From NCBI RefSeq assembly GCF_030163795.1, contig NZ_JASJOF010000008.1:62001-126000 (forward strand): a stretch of 64,000 nucleotides of DNA. The letters are read 5' to 3'. Within the stretch, counting starts at the first letter, position 1; each line of letters begins with the position of its first letter. The position numbers and the translations under genes are program-made. The notes under the pieces were generated by a model. The model was not told the origin of the DNA. It did not search any database and saw nothing but the letters and a program-made list of their open reading frames with translations. Positions 35,556 through 43,871 of this stretch are shown piece by piece. The DNA comes from Roseicyclus marinus. Lineage in GTDB: Bacteria; Pseudomonadota; Alphaproteobacteria; Rhodobacterales; Rhodobacteraceae.

Positions 35556-36323
35556 TCACTGGAACTGCTCGCTGATCAACCGCTCCTCCAGGCCATGGCC
35601 CGGATCGAACAGGATGCGGTGCGCGACCGATGGTTCCGACCGGATTTCCACCGACACGACATTCGCCACCGACCGGCTGTCGGCATCGGCCATGACCGGC
35701 CGCTTGTCGGGCTCCACCACGTCGAACCGCACCACGGCCGTCTTGGGCAACAGCGCACCGCGCCAGCGCCGCGGCCGGAACGCCGCCACCGCTGTCACCG
35801 CCAGAACATCGGCATCGATGGGCAGGATCGGCCCATGCGCCGAGTAATTGTAGGCCGTCGACCCCGCTGGCGTGCAGACCAGCGCCCCGTCGCACACCAG
35901 CTCCTCCATCCGCACCCGCCCGTCGACGGTGATGCGCAGCTTCGACGCCTGCGGCCCGGCGCGCAGCAGGCTCACCTCGTTGATCGCCAGCATCTCGACC
36001 ACCTTGCCCCCCGTGGTCGTCGCCCGCATGTGCAGCGGGTTGATCACCGCTTCCTCCGCCGCCTCCAGCCGGTCGATCAACCCGTCTTCCTGATAGCTGT
36101 TCATCAGGAATCCGACCGTGCCACGGTTCATGCCATAGACCGGCGCGTCCAGATGCTGGGTGCCGTGCAAGGTCTGCAACATGAAGCCGTCCCCGCCCAG
36201 CGCCACGATCACATCCGCCTCCTCGGGCGGAAAGGATCCATAGCGCGCGACAAGCCGCGCCTGCGCTTCTTGCGACAGGGCCGTGTCCGATGCGAGAAAC
36301 GCGATGTTGCGCGCGGCGGGCAT
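35556..36323 (-). CDS. nadK: NAD kinase
   Basis: This enzyme phosphorylates NAD to NADP. The 255-residue protein carries the catalytic GGDG motif in VIVALGGDGFMLQTLHG. It also has YGMNRGTVGFLMN and the NAD-binding CTPAGSTAYNYSAHGPILP, both signatures of the family. It is about the length of short alphaproteobacterial NadK. Its position next to the NADP-dependent malic enzyme on the same strand, 91 bases upstream, fits shared demand for NADP(H), but the gap and palindrome suggest maeB also has its own promoter. Confidence 0.95.
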   Translation of the reverse strand: MPAARNIAFLASDTALSQEAQARLVARYGSFPPEEADVIVALGGDGFMLQTLHGTQHLDAPVYGMNRGTVGFLMNSYQEDGLIDRLEAAEEAVINPLHMRATTTGGKVVEMLAINEVSLLRAGPQASKLRITVDGRVRMEELVCDGALVCTPAGSTAYNYSAHGPILPIDADVLAVTAVAAFRPRRWRGALLPKTAVVRFDVVEPDKRPVMADADSRSVANVVSVEIRSEPSVAHRILFDPGHGLEERLISEQFQ

Positions 36324-36517
36324 GGCACCCCTCCCCTTCAGCCTCTCGTCGCACCCTCGCGCGCGCCGATCGGAAACTCAATCCTTCATCGGCGACGCCC
36401 GCGCCGCTTTCGATGCCCCCCGCGCCGCTTTGCGCCCTTCCCCGCGGGCCTTCCATCCACTAAAGGGCGGGCTAACTGTCACCCGACACCCCTAGCTGCT
36501 CCCGAGGAGGTTCGCCC

Positions 36518-37813
36518 ATGAACGCCCCCCACCGCGACGCCGGTTTCTTCACCCAAAGCCTCGAAACCCGCGACCCCGAGATTTTCGGCGCGATCCGCAA
36601 GGAACTGGGCCGCCAGCGCCACGAGATCGAGCTGATCGCTTCCGAAAACATCGTCTCCGCCGCCGTGATGGAGGCGCAGGGCTCGGTGATGACCAACAAA
36701 TACGCCGAAGGCTATCCGGGCCGGCGCTATTACGGCGGCTGCCAGTTCGTCGACATCGCCGAGGATCTGGCGATCGACCGCGCAAAGCAGCTCTTCAACG
36801 TCGGCTTCGCCAACGTGCAGCCCAATTCCGGCTCCCAGGCCAACCAGGGCGTGTTCACCGCGCTCCTGCAGCCGGGCGACACGATCCTCGGCATGTCGCT
36901 CGATGCGGGCGGCCACCTGACCCACGGGGCCAAGCCCAACCAGTCGGGCAAATGGTTCAACGCGATCCAGTACGGCGTGCGCCAGCAGGATCTCGCAATC
37001 GACTACGACCAGATCGCGGCCTTGGCCGAAGAACACCAGCCCAAGATGCTGATCGCGGGCGGTTCGGCCATTCCGCGCATCATCGACTTCGCCAAGATGC
37101 GCGAGATCGCGGACAGCGTCGGCGCCTATCTCCTTGTGGACATGGCGCATTTCGCGGGCCTCGTGGCTTCGGGCCATTACCCCTCGCCCTTCCCGCATGC
37201 CCATGTCGCCACCACAACCACGCATAAAACGCTGCGCGGTCCCCGTGGCGGCATGATCCTCACCGATGACGAGGGCATCGCGAAAAAGGTCAATTCCGCG
37301 ATCTTCCCCGGCATCCAGGGCGGCCCCCTGATGCATGTCATCGCCGCCAAGGCCGTGGCCTTCGGCGAGGCGCTGCGCCCCGAGTTCAAGGATTATCAGG
37401 CGCAGGTCATCCGCAACGCGCAGGCGCTGGCCGACCAGCTGATGAAGGGCGGTCTCGACATCGTCACCGGCGGCACAGACACCCACCTGATGCTCGTCGA
37501 CCTGCGCCCCAAGGGCGTCAAGGGCAACGCCACCGAACAGGCATTGGGTCGCGCGCATATCACTTGCAACAAGAACGGCATCCCCTTCGACACGGAAAAG
37601 CCGACGATCACCTCCGGCATTCGTCTGGGCAGCCCCGCGGGCACGACGCGCGGCTTTGGTGAGGTCGAATTCCGCCAGATCGGCGATTGGATCACCCGCG
37701 TCGTCGATGGTCTTGCCGCCAATGGCGAAGACGGCAATGCCGAGGTCGAAGCGCAGGTCCGCGCCGAGGTCGAGGCGCTCTGCGAACGCTTCCCGATCTA
37801 CCCCGCGCTCTGA
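36518..37813 (+). CDS. glyA: Serine hydroxymethyltransferase
   Basis: This PLP enzyme converts serine plus tetrahydrofolate to glycine and methylene-tetrahydrofolate. The 431-residue protein has [19 protein letters not shown] near the N-terminus, [18 protein letters not shown], and the PLP-binding Lys in [26 protein letters not shown] lies just upstream of ATG 36518. It is divergent from nadK. Functionally it pairs with the glycine cleavage operon at 46-50 kb, although the riboswitch seen there is absent here. Confidence 0.97.
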   Translation: MNAPHRDAGFFTQSLETRDPEIFGAIRKELGRQRHEIELIASENIVSAAVMEAQGSVMTNKYAEGYPGRRYYGGCQFVDIAEDLAIDRAKQLFNVGFANVQPNSGSQANQGVFTALLQPGDTILGMSLDAGGHLTHGAKPNQSGKWFNAIQYGVRQQDLAIDYDQIAALAEEHQPKMLIAGGSAIPRIIDFAKMREIADSVGAYLLVDMAHFAGLVASGHYPSPFPHAHVATTTTHKTLRGPRGGMILTDDEGIAKKVNSAIFPGIQGGPLMHVIAAKAVAFGEALRPEFKDYQAQVIRNAQALADQLMKGGLDIVTGGTDTHLMLVDLRPKGVKGNATEQALGRAHITCNKNGIPFDTEKPTITSGIRLGSPAGTTRGFGEVEFRQIGDWITRVVDGLAANGEDGNAEVEAQVRAEVEALCERFPIYPAL

Positions 37814-37833
37814 TCCGGCCGCCACCTGGATAC

Positions 37834-37853
37834 GGGCGGGCAACGGCCCGCCC
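37834..37853 (+). terminator. GC-rich hairpin after glyA
   Basis: GGGCGGGC and GCCCGCCC pair around a four-base loop 20 bases after the glyA stop. There is no T-run, so it may be a 3'-end stabiliser or a Rho-assisted stop rather than a classical intrinsic terminator. Confidence 0.4.
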
Positions 37854-37977
37854 AAGCGTTTGAAAAACTTGCAGCCCTCCGTCGCGCATGGCACCTTGCA
37901 GGTCGCGGCGGGGGGCTTATTTGTGGTGGGTTGTCGTCACCCCCGTGACCCAGAACCAATTTATCGAGACCGGAAAG

Positions 37978-39024
37978 ATGCAGGCTGCTTCATCCTCCCG
38001 CCCCGATGTCATGCCCGGCTACCGCGCCGAGGCCGAGCGCGAAATCCGCGCCTTTACAAGGGCTTGGACAAAACGCGACGACAGGCTTGCCGCGCTGAGC
38101 TACGGCGGCACCTTCGCGGTCTATTTCCTGACCCTCATCCTTGCCGTGCAGGCATGGCCCGTATGGTGGCTGGTCCTGCCGCTGATCGTCGTCAACGCCT
38201 TCGCGGGCGTCCGGCTTTACGTGCTGCAACATGATTGCGGCCATGGCTCGCTGTTTTCGACCAAGGCGCGCAACGACCGCGCGGGCCACGGCCTCAGCAT
38301 CTTCACGTTGACGCCCTACCGGGTCATGCAGTCGAACCACAACGATCACCATTCCCATCTCGGCAATCTCGACGAACGCGACACGACCGAGATTTTCACC
38401 ATGACGCTGCGCGAATGGGAACGCGCGGGCTTCTGGCGCAGGCTTTGGTACCGACTTTACCGCAACCCCTTGATTCTCATCCCGATTGGCGGGATTTTTA
38501 CCTATGTTCTGGCCTATCGTTGGCCCAAGAATGCAGGCCGCGTCGATCCAAGGGGCGTGATCTTGCACAACCTTGGCCTCGCGCTCTGGGTCGGGCTGAT
38601 CTGGGCGCTCGGTGGTCTGCCGGGGCTGGTGATCTATGCCGCTACCGTCTTCGTCGCGGGCTGCATCGGGGTATTCCTCGTGTATTTGCAGCATAATTTC
38701 GAGGATACGTGGTGGGATCGCAAACCCGATCTCAACCCGGCGCGTGCCGCCCTTCAGGGGTCTTCCGCGCTCGATCTGGGGTGGTGGTTCGATCTGGCGG
38801 TCGCCAACATCACCTATCACGACATCCACCATTTCAACGCCAATATCCCGAGCTACCGGCTGCGCGCCTGCCACCGCGCGCTGCGGCGCGAATACGAGGT
38901 GCCGACCATCGGCTGGGCCGAGGCCTTCCGCTCCTTCACGCTCAAATTGTGGGACGAGGATCAGGGGCGGCTTGTCCCCTTCCCGCGCCGTGAGGCATCC
39001 GCGCGGGGCATGGTCGGCGCGTGA
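37978..39024 (+). CDS. Membrane fatty acid desaturase
   Basis: This 348-residue integral-membrane di-iron desaturase introduces a double bond into acyl chains. The three His boxes are present: LQHDCGHGSLF (HxxxH), NHNDHHSHLG (HxxHH) and ITYHDIHHFNANIP (HxxHH). Paired hydrophobic segments lie around residues 47-85 and 175-235. Homologues act on phospholipid acyl chains or carotenoid-like substrates; membrane fluidity control is the likely role. The start is uncertain: ATG 37978 has its purine-rich stretch very close, and ATG 38008 is in frame just before the conserved region. Confidence 0.88.
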   Translation: MQAASSSRPDVMPGYRAEAEREIRAFTRAWTKRDDRLAALSYGGTFAVYFLTLILAVQAWPVWWLVLPLIVVNAFAGVRLYVLQHDCGHGSLFSTKARNDRAGHGLSIFTLTPYRVMQSNHNDHHSHLGNLDERDTTEIFTMTLREWERAGFWRRLWYRLYRNPLILIPIGGIFTYVLAYRWPKNAGRVDPRGVILHNLGLALWVGLIWALGGLPGLVIYAATVFVAGCIGVFLVYLQHNFEDTWWDRKPDLNPARAALQGSSALDLGWWFDLAVANITYHDIHHFNANIPSYRLRACHRALRREYEVPTIGWAEAFRSFTLKLWDEDQGRLVPFPRREASARGMVGA

Positions 39025-39227
39025 ACAAAGGGTAAAGATCCGGGGGCACGGATGAAGAGACCCTTGCTTTCCCGGCGATCCGATAATCCTTTCTCAACCG
39101 TGTCGGCACCCCGCCGAAACAGGGTCAACAATCCCTTCACGCAGGCGCGGCTTGGCAATCCTTCGTCAGGATTTTCCCCGCGCCCTTAACCTTTCGGCAA
39201 GAAAGCTCCCCGAGCGCTTACTGCACC

Positions 39228-39836
39228 TTAACCCTTTTTCGCCCCGTCCTGGGCCCGCGCCGCGACCGATTTCCGGGCCATGTCCCAATAGATCGACAGG
39301 ACCGTTTCCCGGTCGAGACGCCCGCCTTCGCGGTACCATGTCGTCACCCCGGTCAGCATGGCAATCAGCGCAAGCGTCGCCAGTTTCGTATCGGGAACCG
39401 CGAAATCACCCGCCGCCTGCCCACGTTTGAGGATCGTCTCCAACTGGTTCTCGTAGTCGCGCCGCAGCCCTTCGATCACCGCAAAATTCGCAGGGTCAAG
39501 GTTGCGTAGCTCCATGTAAGCGATGAAGACGAGGTCCGGCCGGTCAAGGTGATAGCCGATGTGATGGCGCACGAAGCTTTCCAACTGCGCCTCGGGCGGG
39601 GCGTCGGGCGGCGACCAATCTGCCAAGAGATGCTCAAGGTGATCGCGCATCAGATCGAACAAAAGCGCTTGTTTGTCAGAGGTATAAAGATAAAGCGCCC
39701 CGGCCTGTACGCCGATTTCCGCCGCGATCTGGCGCATCGAAACGGCGGCGAACCCGTGCCGCGCGAACAGCCGCAGCGCCGCCGCGCGCAGGCGCGGCCC
39801 GGTGATCTCGGCGTGACTGCCCTGTTTGCGTGCCAT
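39228..39836 (-). CDS. TetR family transcriptional regulator
   Basis: This 202-residue regulator has the TetR helix-turn-helix near the N-terminus (ALRLFARHGFAAVSMRQIAAEIGVQAGALYLY region). A variable all-helical ligand domain follows. It points toward the desaturase gene, which ends about 200 bases away on the other strand, and a palindrome lies just upstream of its own start. Control of lipid metabolism is a reasonable guess from these neighbours and from similar TetR proteins, but the ligand is unknown. Start 39836 is chosen because the N-terminal arm MARKQGSHAEITGPRLRAAA is typical. Confidence 0.88.
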   Translation of the reverse strand: MARKQGSHAEITGPRLRAAALRLFARHGFAAVSMRQIAAEIGVQAGALYLYTSDKQALLFDLMRDHLEHLLADWSPPDAPPEAQLESFVRHHIGYHLDRPDLVFIAYMELRNLDPANFAVIEGLRRDYENQLETILKRGQAAGDFAVPDTKLATLALIAMLTGVTTWYREGGRLDRETVLSIYWDMARKSVAARAQDGAKKG

Positions 39837-39851
39837 ACGTCCCAGATTATC

Positions 39852-39865
39852 TGAACAAGCGTTCA
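39852..39865. promoter_or_regulatory. Candidate TetR operator TGAAC-N4-GTTCA
   Basis: TGAACAAGCGTTCA has perfect five-base arms and lies 16-29 bases upstream of the tetR start codon. It is also 60 bases upstream of the divergent lipoprotein gene. Position and symmetry fit autorepression by the TetR protein (inference). Confidence 0.5.
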
Positions 39866-39925
39866 ATTCAAACCGGCAATTCAACCGGGATGGACGGGCG
39901 CGATGCGAGACGCTAGGCCTGTTTC

Positions 39926-40192
39926 ATGGTTGCGCGTCTCCTTGCCCCTGTCTGTCTGTTCGGTCTCGCCGGTCTTGTGGCCGCCTGCGGCCCGACCGCG
40001 CGCGAGCGCGCGAACCTGATCAGCCCCGCGGCACAGGCCGGCGAATATCCCGAAATCCAGGAAGTCGCCCCGCTTTTGGCCTCAACCGACGATCTTTTGC
40101 CCCAACAAGCCGCCGAGCGCGGGCAAAACCTGCAAGCCCGCGCCGCCGACCTGCGCCGCCGCGCCGCGATGTTGCGGCAGATGGACCTCTGA
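39926..40192 (+). CDS. Small putative lipoprotein (88 aa)
   Basis: The protein has a lipoprotein signal peptide with lipobox LVAAC (Cys near residue 21). A short helical, charged domain follows that ends RAADLRRRAAMLRQMDL. No enzymatic motif is seen. It lies between the tetR operator and hom; whether it belongs to a transcript with hom is unclear because the gap is 79 bases and hom has its own good ribosome site. The family is not recognised. Confidence 0.75.
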   Translation: MVARLLAPVCLFGLAGLVAACGPTARERANLISPAAQAGEYPEIQEVAPLLASTDDLLPQQAAERGQNLQARAADLRRRAAMLRQMDL

Positions 40193-40271
40193 CGCCGCTC
40201 GCGTTGCAGCCTTGCCGGTAAGGCGCTAACACGTGGCGAAGCGTGCTGTCTGTCCCCGGAGGAACCCGACC

Positions 40272-41558
40272 ATGACCCAACCCCTGCGCCTTGGCATTGC
40301 CGGGCTTGGCACCGTCGGTGTGGGTGTCGTCAAGATCGTGCAGCGGCAGGCCAACCTGCTTGCGCAGCGGTGCGGGCGGCCGGTGGAAATCACCGCGATT
40401 TCAGCACGTTCCCGCGACAAGGACCGGGGCGTGACCCTGTCGCGCTACGCCTGGGAGGATGATCCCGTGGCCCTTGCGCGCCGCGCGGATGTGGATGTTT
40501 TCGTGGAACTGATGGGCGGCAGCGACGGTCCGGCCAAGGCCGCGACCGAAGCGGCCATCGCCGCCGGCAAGGACGTGGTCACCGCCAACAAGGCCATGCT
40601 CGCGCTTCACGGTCAGGCGCTGGCCGAAGCCGCCGAGGCCAAGGGCCGCGTCCTGCGCTTCGAGGCCGCCGTTGCGGGCGGCATTCCCGTCATCAAGGCC
40701 CTGACCGAGGGGCTGGCGGGCAATGCCATCGGGCGCGTCATGGGCGTGATGAACGGCACCTGCAACTACATCCTGACGCGGATGGACAGCGCGGGCCTGA
40801 CCTACGAGGAGGCCTTTGCCGAGGCCGACGGGCTGGGCTATCTGGAGGCCGATCCGACGCTTGACGTGGGCGGCATCGACGCGGCGCACAAGCTGACGCT
40901 TTTGGCGTCTATCGCCTTTGGATCAAAGGTGAATTTCGATGCGATCGCGCTCGAGGGCATCGGGTCCATCACCATCGAGGATATCCGCCGCGCGGGTGAC
41001 ATGGGCTACAAGATCAAGCTTCTGGGCGTGGCGCAGATGACCGGCCGGGGGCTGGAACAGCGCATGTCGCCCTGCCTTGTGCCCGCGACCTCGCCCTTGG
41101 GCCAGCTCGAGGGCGGGACCAACATGGTCGTGATCGAGGGCGACAGCGTGGGCCAGATTGTCCTGCGCGGCGCGGGCGCGGGCGAGGGTCCGACGGCCAG
41201 CGCCGTCATGTCGGACGTCTGCGACATCGCCCGCGGCATAAGGGTTGCGACCTTCGGGCGGCCTGCAACGGCGCTTGACGATGCGCCGCCCGCAAGCGCC
41301 GCCAGCCCCGCGTGCTATTACCTGCGGATGGAACTGGCCGACCGGCCCGGCGCGCTGGCCAAGGTGGCGACGGTGCTTGGCGAGGCGGGCATTTCCATCG
41401 ACCGAATGCGGCAATACGATCACCCCGGCGACAATGCGCCCGTGCTGATCGTGACGCACAAGACCGCGCGCCCGAACCTCGACACGGCGCTGGCCGCCCT
41501 GCCCGGAACCGGCGTTCTGACCGGCGCGCCCGTGGCGCTCAGGATCGAGGAAGTCTGA
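40272..41558 (+). CDS. hom: Homoserine dehydrogenase
   Basis: This enzyme reduces aspartate semialdehyde to homoserine for threonine, methionine and isoleucine synthesis. The 428-residue protein starts with a Rossmann motif LRLGIAGLGTVGVGVV. The catalytic region contains EAAVAGGIPVIKALTEGL, MNGTCNYILTRM and EADPTLDVGGIDAAHKL. A C-terminal ACT domain (from about residue 350, LADRPGALAKVATVLGEAGI) is where threonine feedback usually acts. It heads a tightly packed chain that continues through glpX to recJ. CCGGAGG precedes ATG 40272. Confidence 0.96.
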   Translation: MTQPLRLGIAGLGTVGVGVVKIVQRQANLLAQRCGRPVEITAISARSRDKDRGVTLSRYAWEDDPVALARRADVDVFVELMGGSDGPAKAATEAAIAAGKDVVTANKAMLALHGQALAEAAEAKGRVLRFEAAVAGGIPVIKALTEGLAGNAIGRVMGVMNGTCNYILTRMDSAGLTYEEAFAEADGLGYLEADPTLDVGGIDAAHKLTLLASIAFGSKVNFDAIALEGIGSITIEDIRRAGDMGYKIKLLGVAQMTGRGLEQRMSPCLVPATSPLGQLEGGTNMVVIEGDSVGQIVLRGAGAGEGPTASAVMSDVCDIARGIRVATFGRPATALDDAPPASAASPACYYLRMELADRPGALAKVATVLGEAGISIDRMRQYDHPGDNAPVLIVTHKTARPNLDTALAALPGTGVLTGAPVALRIEEV

Positions 41559-41569
41559 GGGTCGCCGCG

Positions 41570-42271
41570 ATGGATTGGTCGGCGACCATCGACATCTATT
41601 GCGAGCGGATGGGTGCGGGGTTCTGGGCCGAACCCGTCAACGCGCTGACCAATGCGGCCTTTTTGCTGGCGGCGATCTGGGGCGCGGTGACGGCACGGCG
41701 CCTTGGCGTAACGCATTGGGTTGCTTGGGTTCTGATCTGTCTGGCCGGGGTGATCGGGGTCGGATCCTTTCTGTTTCACACCTATGCGACGAACTGGGCG
41801 GCGCTGGCCGACACAGCCCCGATCTGGACCTTTGTCGCCATCTTCGTGCTGGCGGCGATGCGCTATATCGGCGGCATGAGTCCTGCCCGCGTCGCGCGGG
41901 TTTCGGGCTTTGTCATCCTTGGCGCCGTGCTGACCGTCGCGCTTCTGGCAATGACGGAGGGCGCGGACCCAAATGCCGCGCCCGATCCGCTGAACGGGTC
42001 GGGGCAATACGCCCCCGCCCTTCTGGCGCTGCTCGTCTTCGCCGTGCTGACGCGCTGGCGCGGGCATCCGTCGGCCAATTGGATCGCGGCGGCGACGGGG
42101 GTGTTCTTGCTGTCACTGACCTTTCGGACGCTCGACCGCGACATCTGCGAGACCATCCCTCTTGGCACCCATTTCCTGTGGCACCTGCTGAACGGCCTGA
42201 TGATCGGACTGCTCTTGCAGATGTTCCTGCGCACCGCCGACCTGCCGCGCGCGGCGACGGAAGCGCGTTAG
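41570..42271 (+). CDS. Ceramidase-like seven-helix membrane hydrolase
   Basis: This 233-residue membrane protein has about seven hydrophobic segments and the ceramidase (PF05875, CREST superfamily) signature. The pieces are YCERMGAGFWAEPVNALTNA, IGVGSFLFHTYATNWAALAD with the metal His and Ser/Asp, and PLGTHFLWHLLNGLM with two further His. Family members hydrolyse amide bonds of lipids such as ceramides. A bacterial substrate is not established; sphingolipids or amino-lipids are possible. It starts 11 bases after hom, so it is co-transcribed. Confidence 0.85.
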   Translation: MDWSATIDIYCERMGAGFWAEPVNALTNAAFLLAAIWGAVTARRLGVTHWVAWVLICLAGVIGVGSFLFHTYATNWAALADTAPIWTFVAIFVLAAMRYIGGMSPARVARVSGFVILGAVLTVALLAMTEGADPNAAPDPLNGSGQYAPALLALLVFAVLTRWRGHPSANWIAAATGVFLLSLTFRTLDRDICETIPLGTHFLWHLLNGLMIGLLLQMFLRTADLPRAATEAR

Positions 42272-42345
42272 CGCCCCCATGCTGGACGTTGCCGGGCCGG
42301 GCCGTTAGACCTCTGCCAACCGCAATTGACCAAGGCCCTTTTCCC

Positions 42346-43317
42346 ATGTCGCAGACCGCCGATTTCAACGACCGTATGCTGTCCCTGGGCCTTGCCCGCG
42401 TGTCCGAGGCGGCGGCGCTGGCCTCCGCCGATTTCATCGGGCGCGGGGATGAAAAGGCCGCCGACCAAGCTGCCGTGAACGCCATGCGCGACCAGCTCAA
42501 CAAGCTGGACATCCGCGGCACCGTCGTGATCGGCGAGGGCGAGCGGGACGAGGCGCCGATGCTCTATATCGGGGAAGAGGTGGGCATGGGATCGGGGCCG
42601 GAGGTCGATATCGCGCTTGACCCGCTGGAAGGCACCACGCTGACCGCCAAGGACATGCCCAATGCCCTGACGGTAATCGCCATGGGCCCGCGCGGGTCGA
42701 TGCTTCACGCGCCCGATGTCTACATGGAGAAACTCGCCATCGGGCCGGGTTACCGCCCCGGTGTGGTCACGCTCGACATGACGCCGTCCGAGCGCGTCTC
42801 GGCCTTGGCCGCCGCGCAGGGCTGTTCGACGACCGACATCACGGTCTGCGTTCTGGAGCGCCCCCGCCACGAGGCGATGATCGAGGAATTGCGCACCACG
42901 GGTTGCGCCATCCGCCTCATCACCGATGGCGATGTGGCGGGCGTGATCCATTGCGCCGAGCCGCAGGTGACGGGCATCGACATGTATATGGGACAGGGCG
43001 GCGCGCCCGAAGGGGTTCTGGCGGCTGCCGCGCTCAAATGCATGGGCGGGCAGATGTTCGGCAAGCTCCTGTTCCGGAACGAGGATGAAAAGGCGCGGGC
43101 TAAAAAGGCCGGCATCACCAATTTCGACCGCGTCTACACGCGCGACGACATGGTGACGAAGGACGTGATCTTTGCCGCCACCGGCGTCACCGACGGGTCG
43201 ATCCTGCCCGGCATCAAGCGCGAACCGGGCTTCTTGACGGCGGAAACGATCCTGATGCGGTCCAAGACCGGATCGGTGCGGCGCATGACCTATCGCAACC
43301 CGGTGAAGCGGGCGTGA
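42346..43317 (+). CDS. glpX: Class II fructose-1,6-bisphosphatase
   Basis: This metal-dependent phosphatase converts fructose 1,6-bisphosphate to fructose 6-phosphate in gluconeogenesis. The 323-residue protein has the metal/phosphate motifs VVIGEGERDEAPML and IALDPLEGTTLTAKDMPNAL, plus the GlpX-specific LITDGDVAG and CMGGQMFGKLLF. Some homologues also use sedoheptulose bisphosphate. It lies 74 bases after the ceramidase-like gene and overlaps the next gene (GTGA). The ribosome site is weak (AAGG). Confidence 0.95.
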   Translation: MSQTADFNDRMLSLGLARVSEAAALASADFIGRGDEKAADQAAVNAMRDQLNKLDIRGTVVIGEGERDEAPMLYIGEEVGMGSGPEVDIALDPLEGTTLTAKDMPNALTVIAMGPRGSMLHAPDVYMEKLAIGPGYRPGVVTLDMTPSERVSALAAAQGCSTTDITVCVLERPRHEAMIEELRTTGCAIRLITDGDVAGVIHCAEPQVTGIDMYMGQGGAPEGVLAAAALKCMGGQMFGKLLFRNEDEKARAKKAGITNFDRVYTRDDMVTKDVIFAATGVTDGSILPGIKREPGFLTAETILMRSKTGSVRRMTYRNPVKRA

Positions 43318-43871
43318 GCGCGCTGATCCTCATCGATATCCAGGCGGGCTTCGACGATCCCGTCTGGGGCGAGAGGAACAACCCGCAGGCCGAGGCCAAT
43401 GCCGCCCGCCTGCTGGCCGCATGGCGGGGCGCGGGCGCGCCCGTCATCCATATCCGCCATCTGAGCGCGGAACCGGGCAGCCCGCTTGGCCCCGGCCCCG
43501 GCAGCGCCTTCAAGCCCGAGGTCGCGCCTTTGGCGGGTGAAATCATCTTCGAGAAATCGGTCAACAGCGCCTTCATCGGAACGGGGCTCGAGGATCATCT
43601 GCGCGGGGCGGATATCCGCGATCTGTTGATCTGCGGGCTGACCACACCGCATTGCGTTTCCACGACCACGCGCATGGCCGCGAACCTTGGGTTCAACGTG
43701 CGTCTGGCGCATGACGCCTGCGCCAGTTTCGCGGGCAATGCCCGGATGGATTGGGCCGAAGGGCTGGCCCCGCTGACGCCCGAGGCGATCCATGTGACCG
43801 CCATCGCGCATCTGCATGGCGAGTTCGCCACTGCCCTTTCCACGGATGCCGTGCTAACCCAAGGCCCATGA
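43314..43871 (+). CDS. Isochorismatase-family cysteine hydrolase
   Basis: This 185-residue enzyme of the nicotinamidase/isochorismatase superfamily shows the catalytic triad Asp8 (ALILIDIQAGFD), Lys81 (IIFEKSVNSAFIGT) and Cys114 (ICGLTTPHCVSTT). The cis-peptide region before the Cys is of the usual form. The substrate is unknown; the lack of zinc-binding His/Asp residues near residue 55 argues against a nicotinamidase. It starts with GTG in a four-base overlap with glpX and ends overlapping the recJ start, so it is translationally coupled on both sides. Confidence 0.88.
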   Translation: MSALILIDIQAGFDDPVWGERNNPQAEANAARLLAAWRGAGAPVIHIRHLSAEPGSPLGPGPGSAFKPEVAPLAGEIIFEKSVNSAFIGTGLEDHLRGADIRDLLICGLTTPHCVSTTTRMAANLGFNVRLAHDACASFAGNARMDWAEGLAPLTPEAIHVTAIAHLHGEFATALSTDAVLTQGP

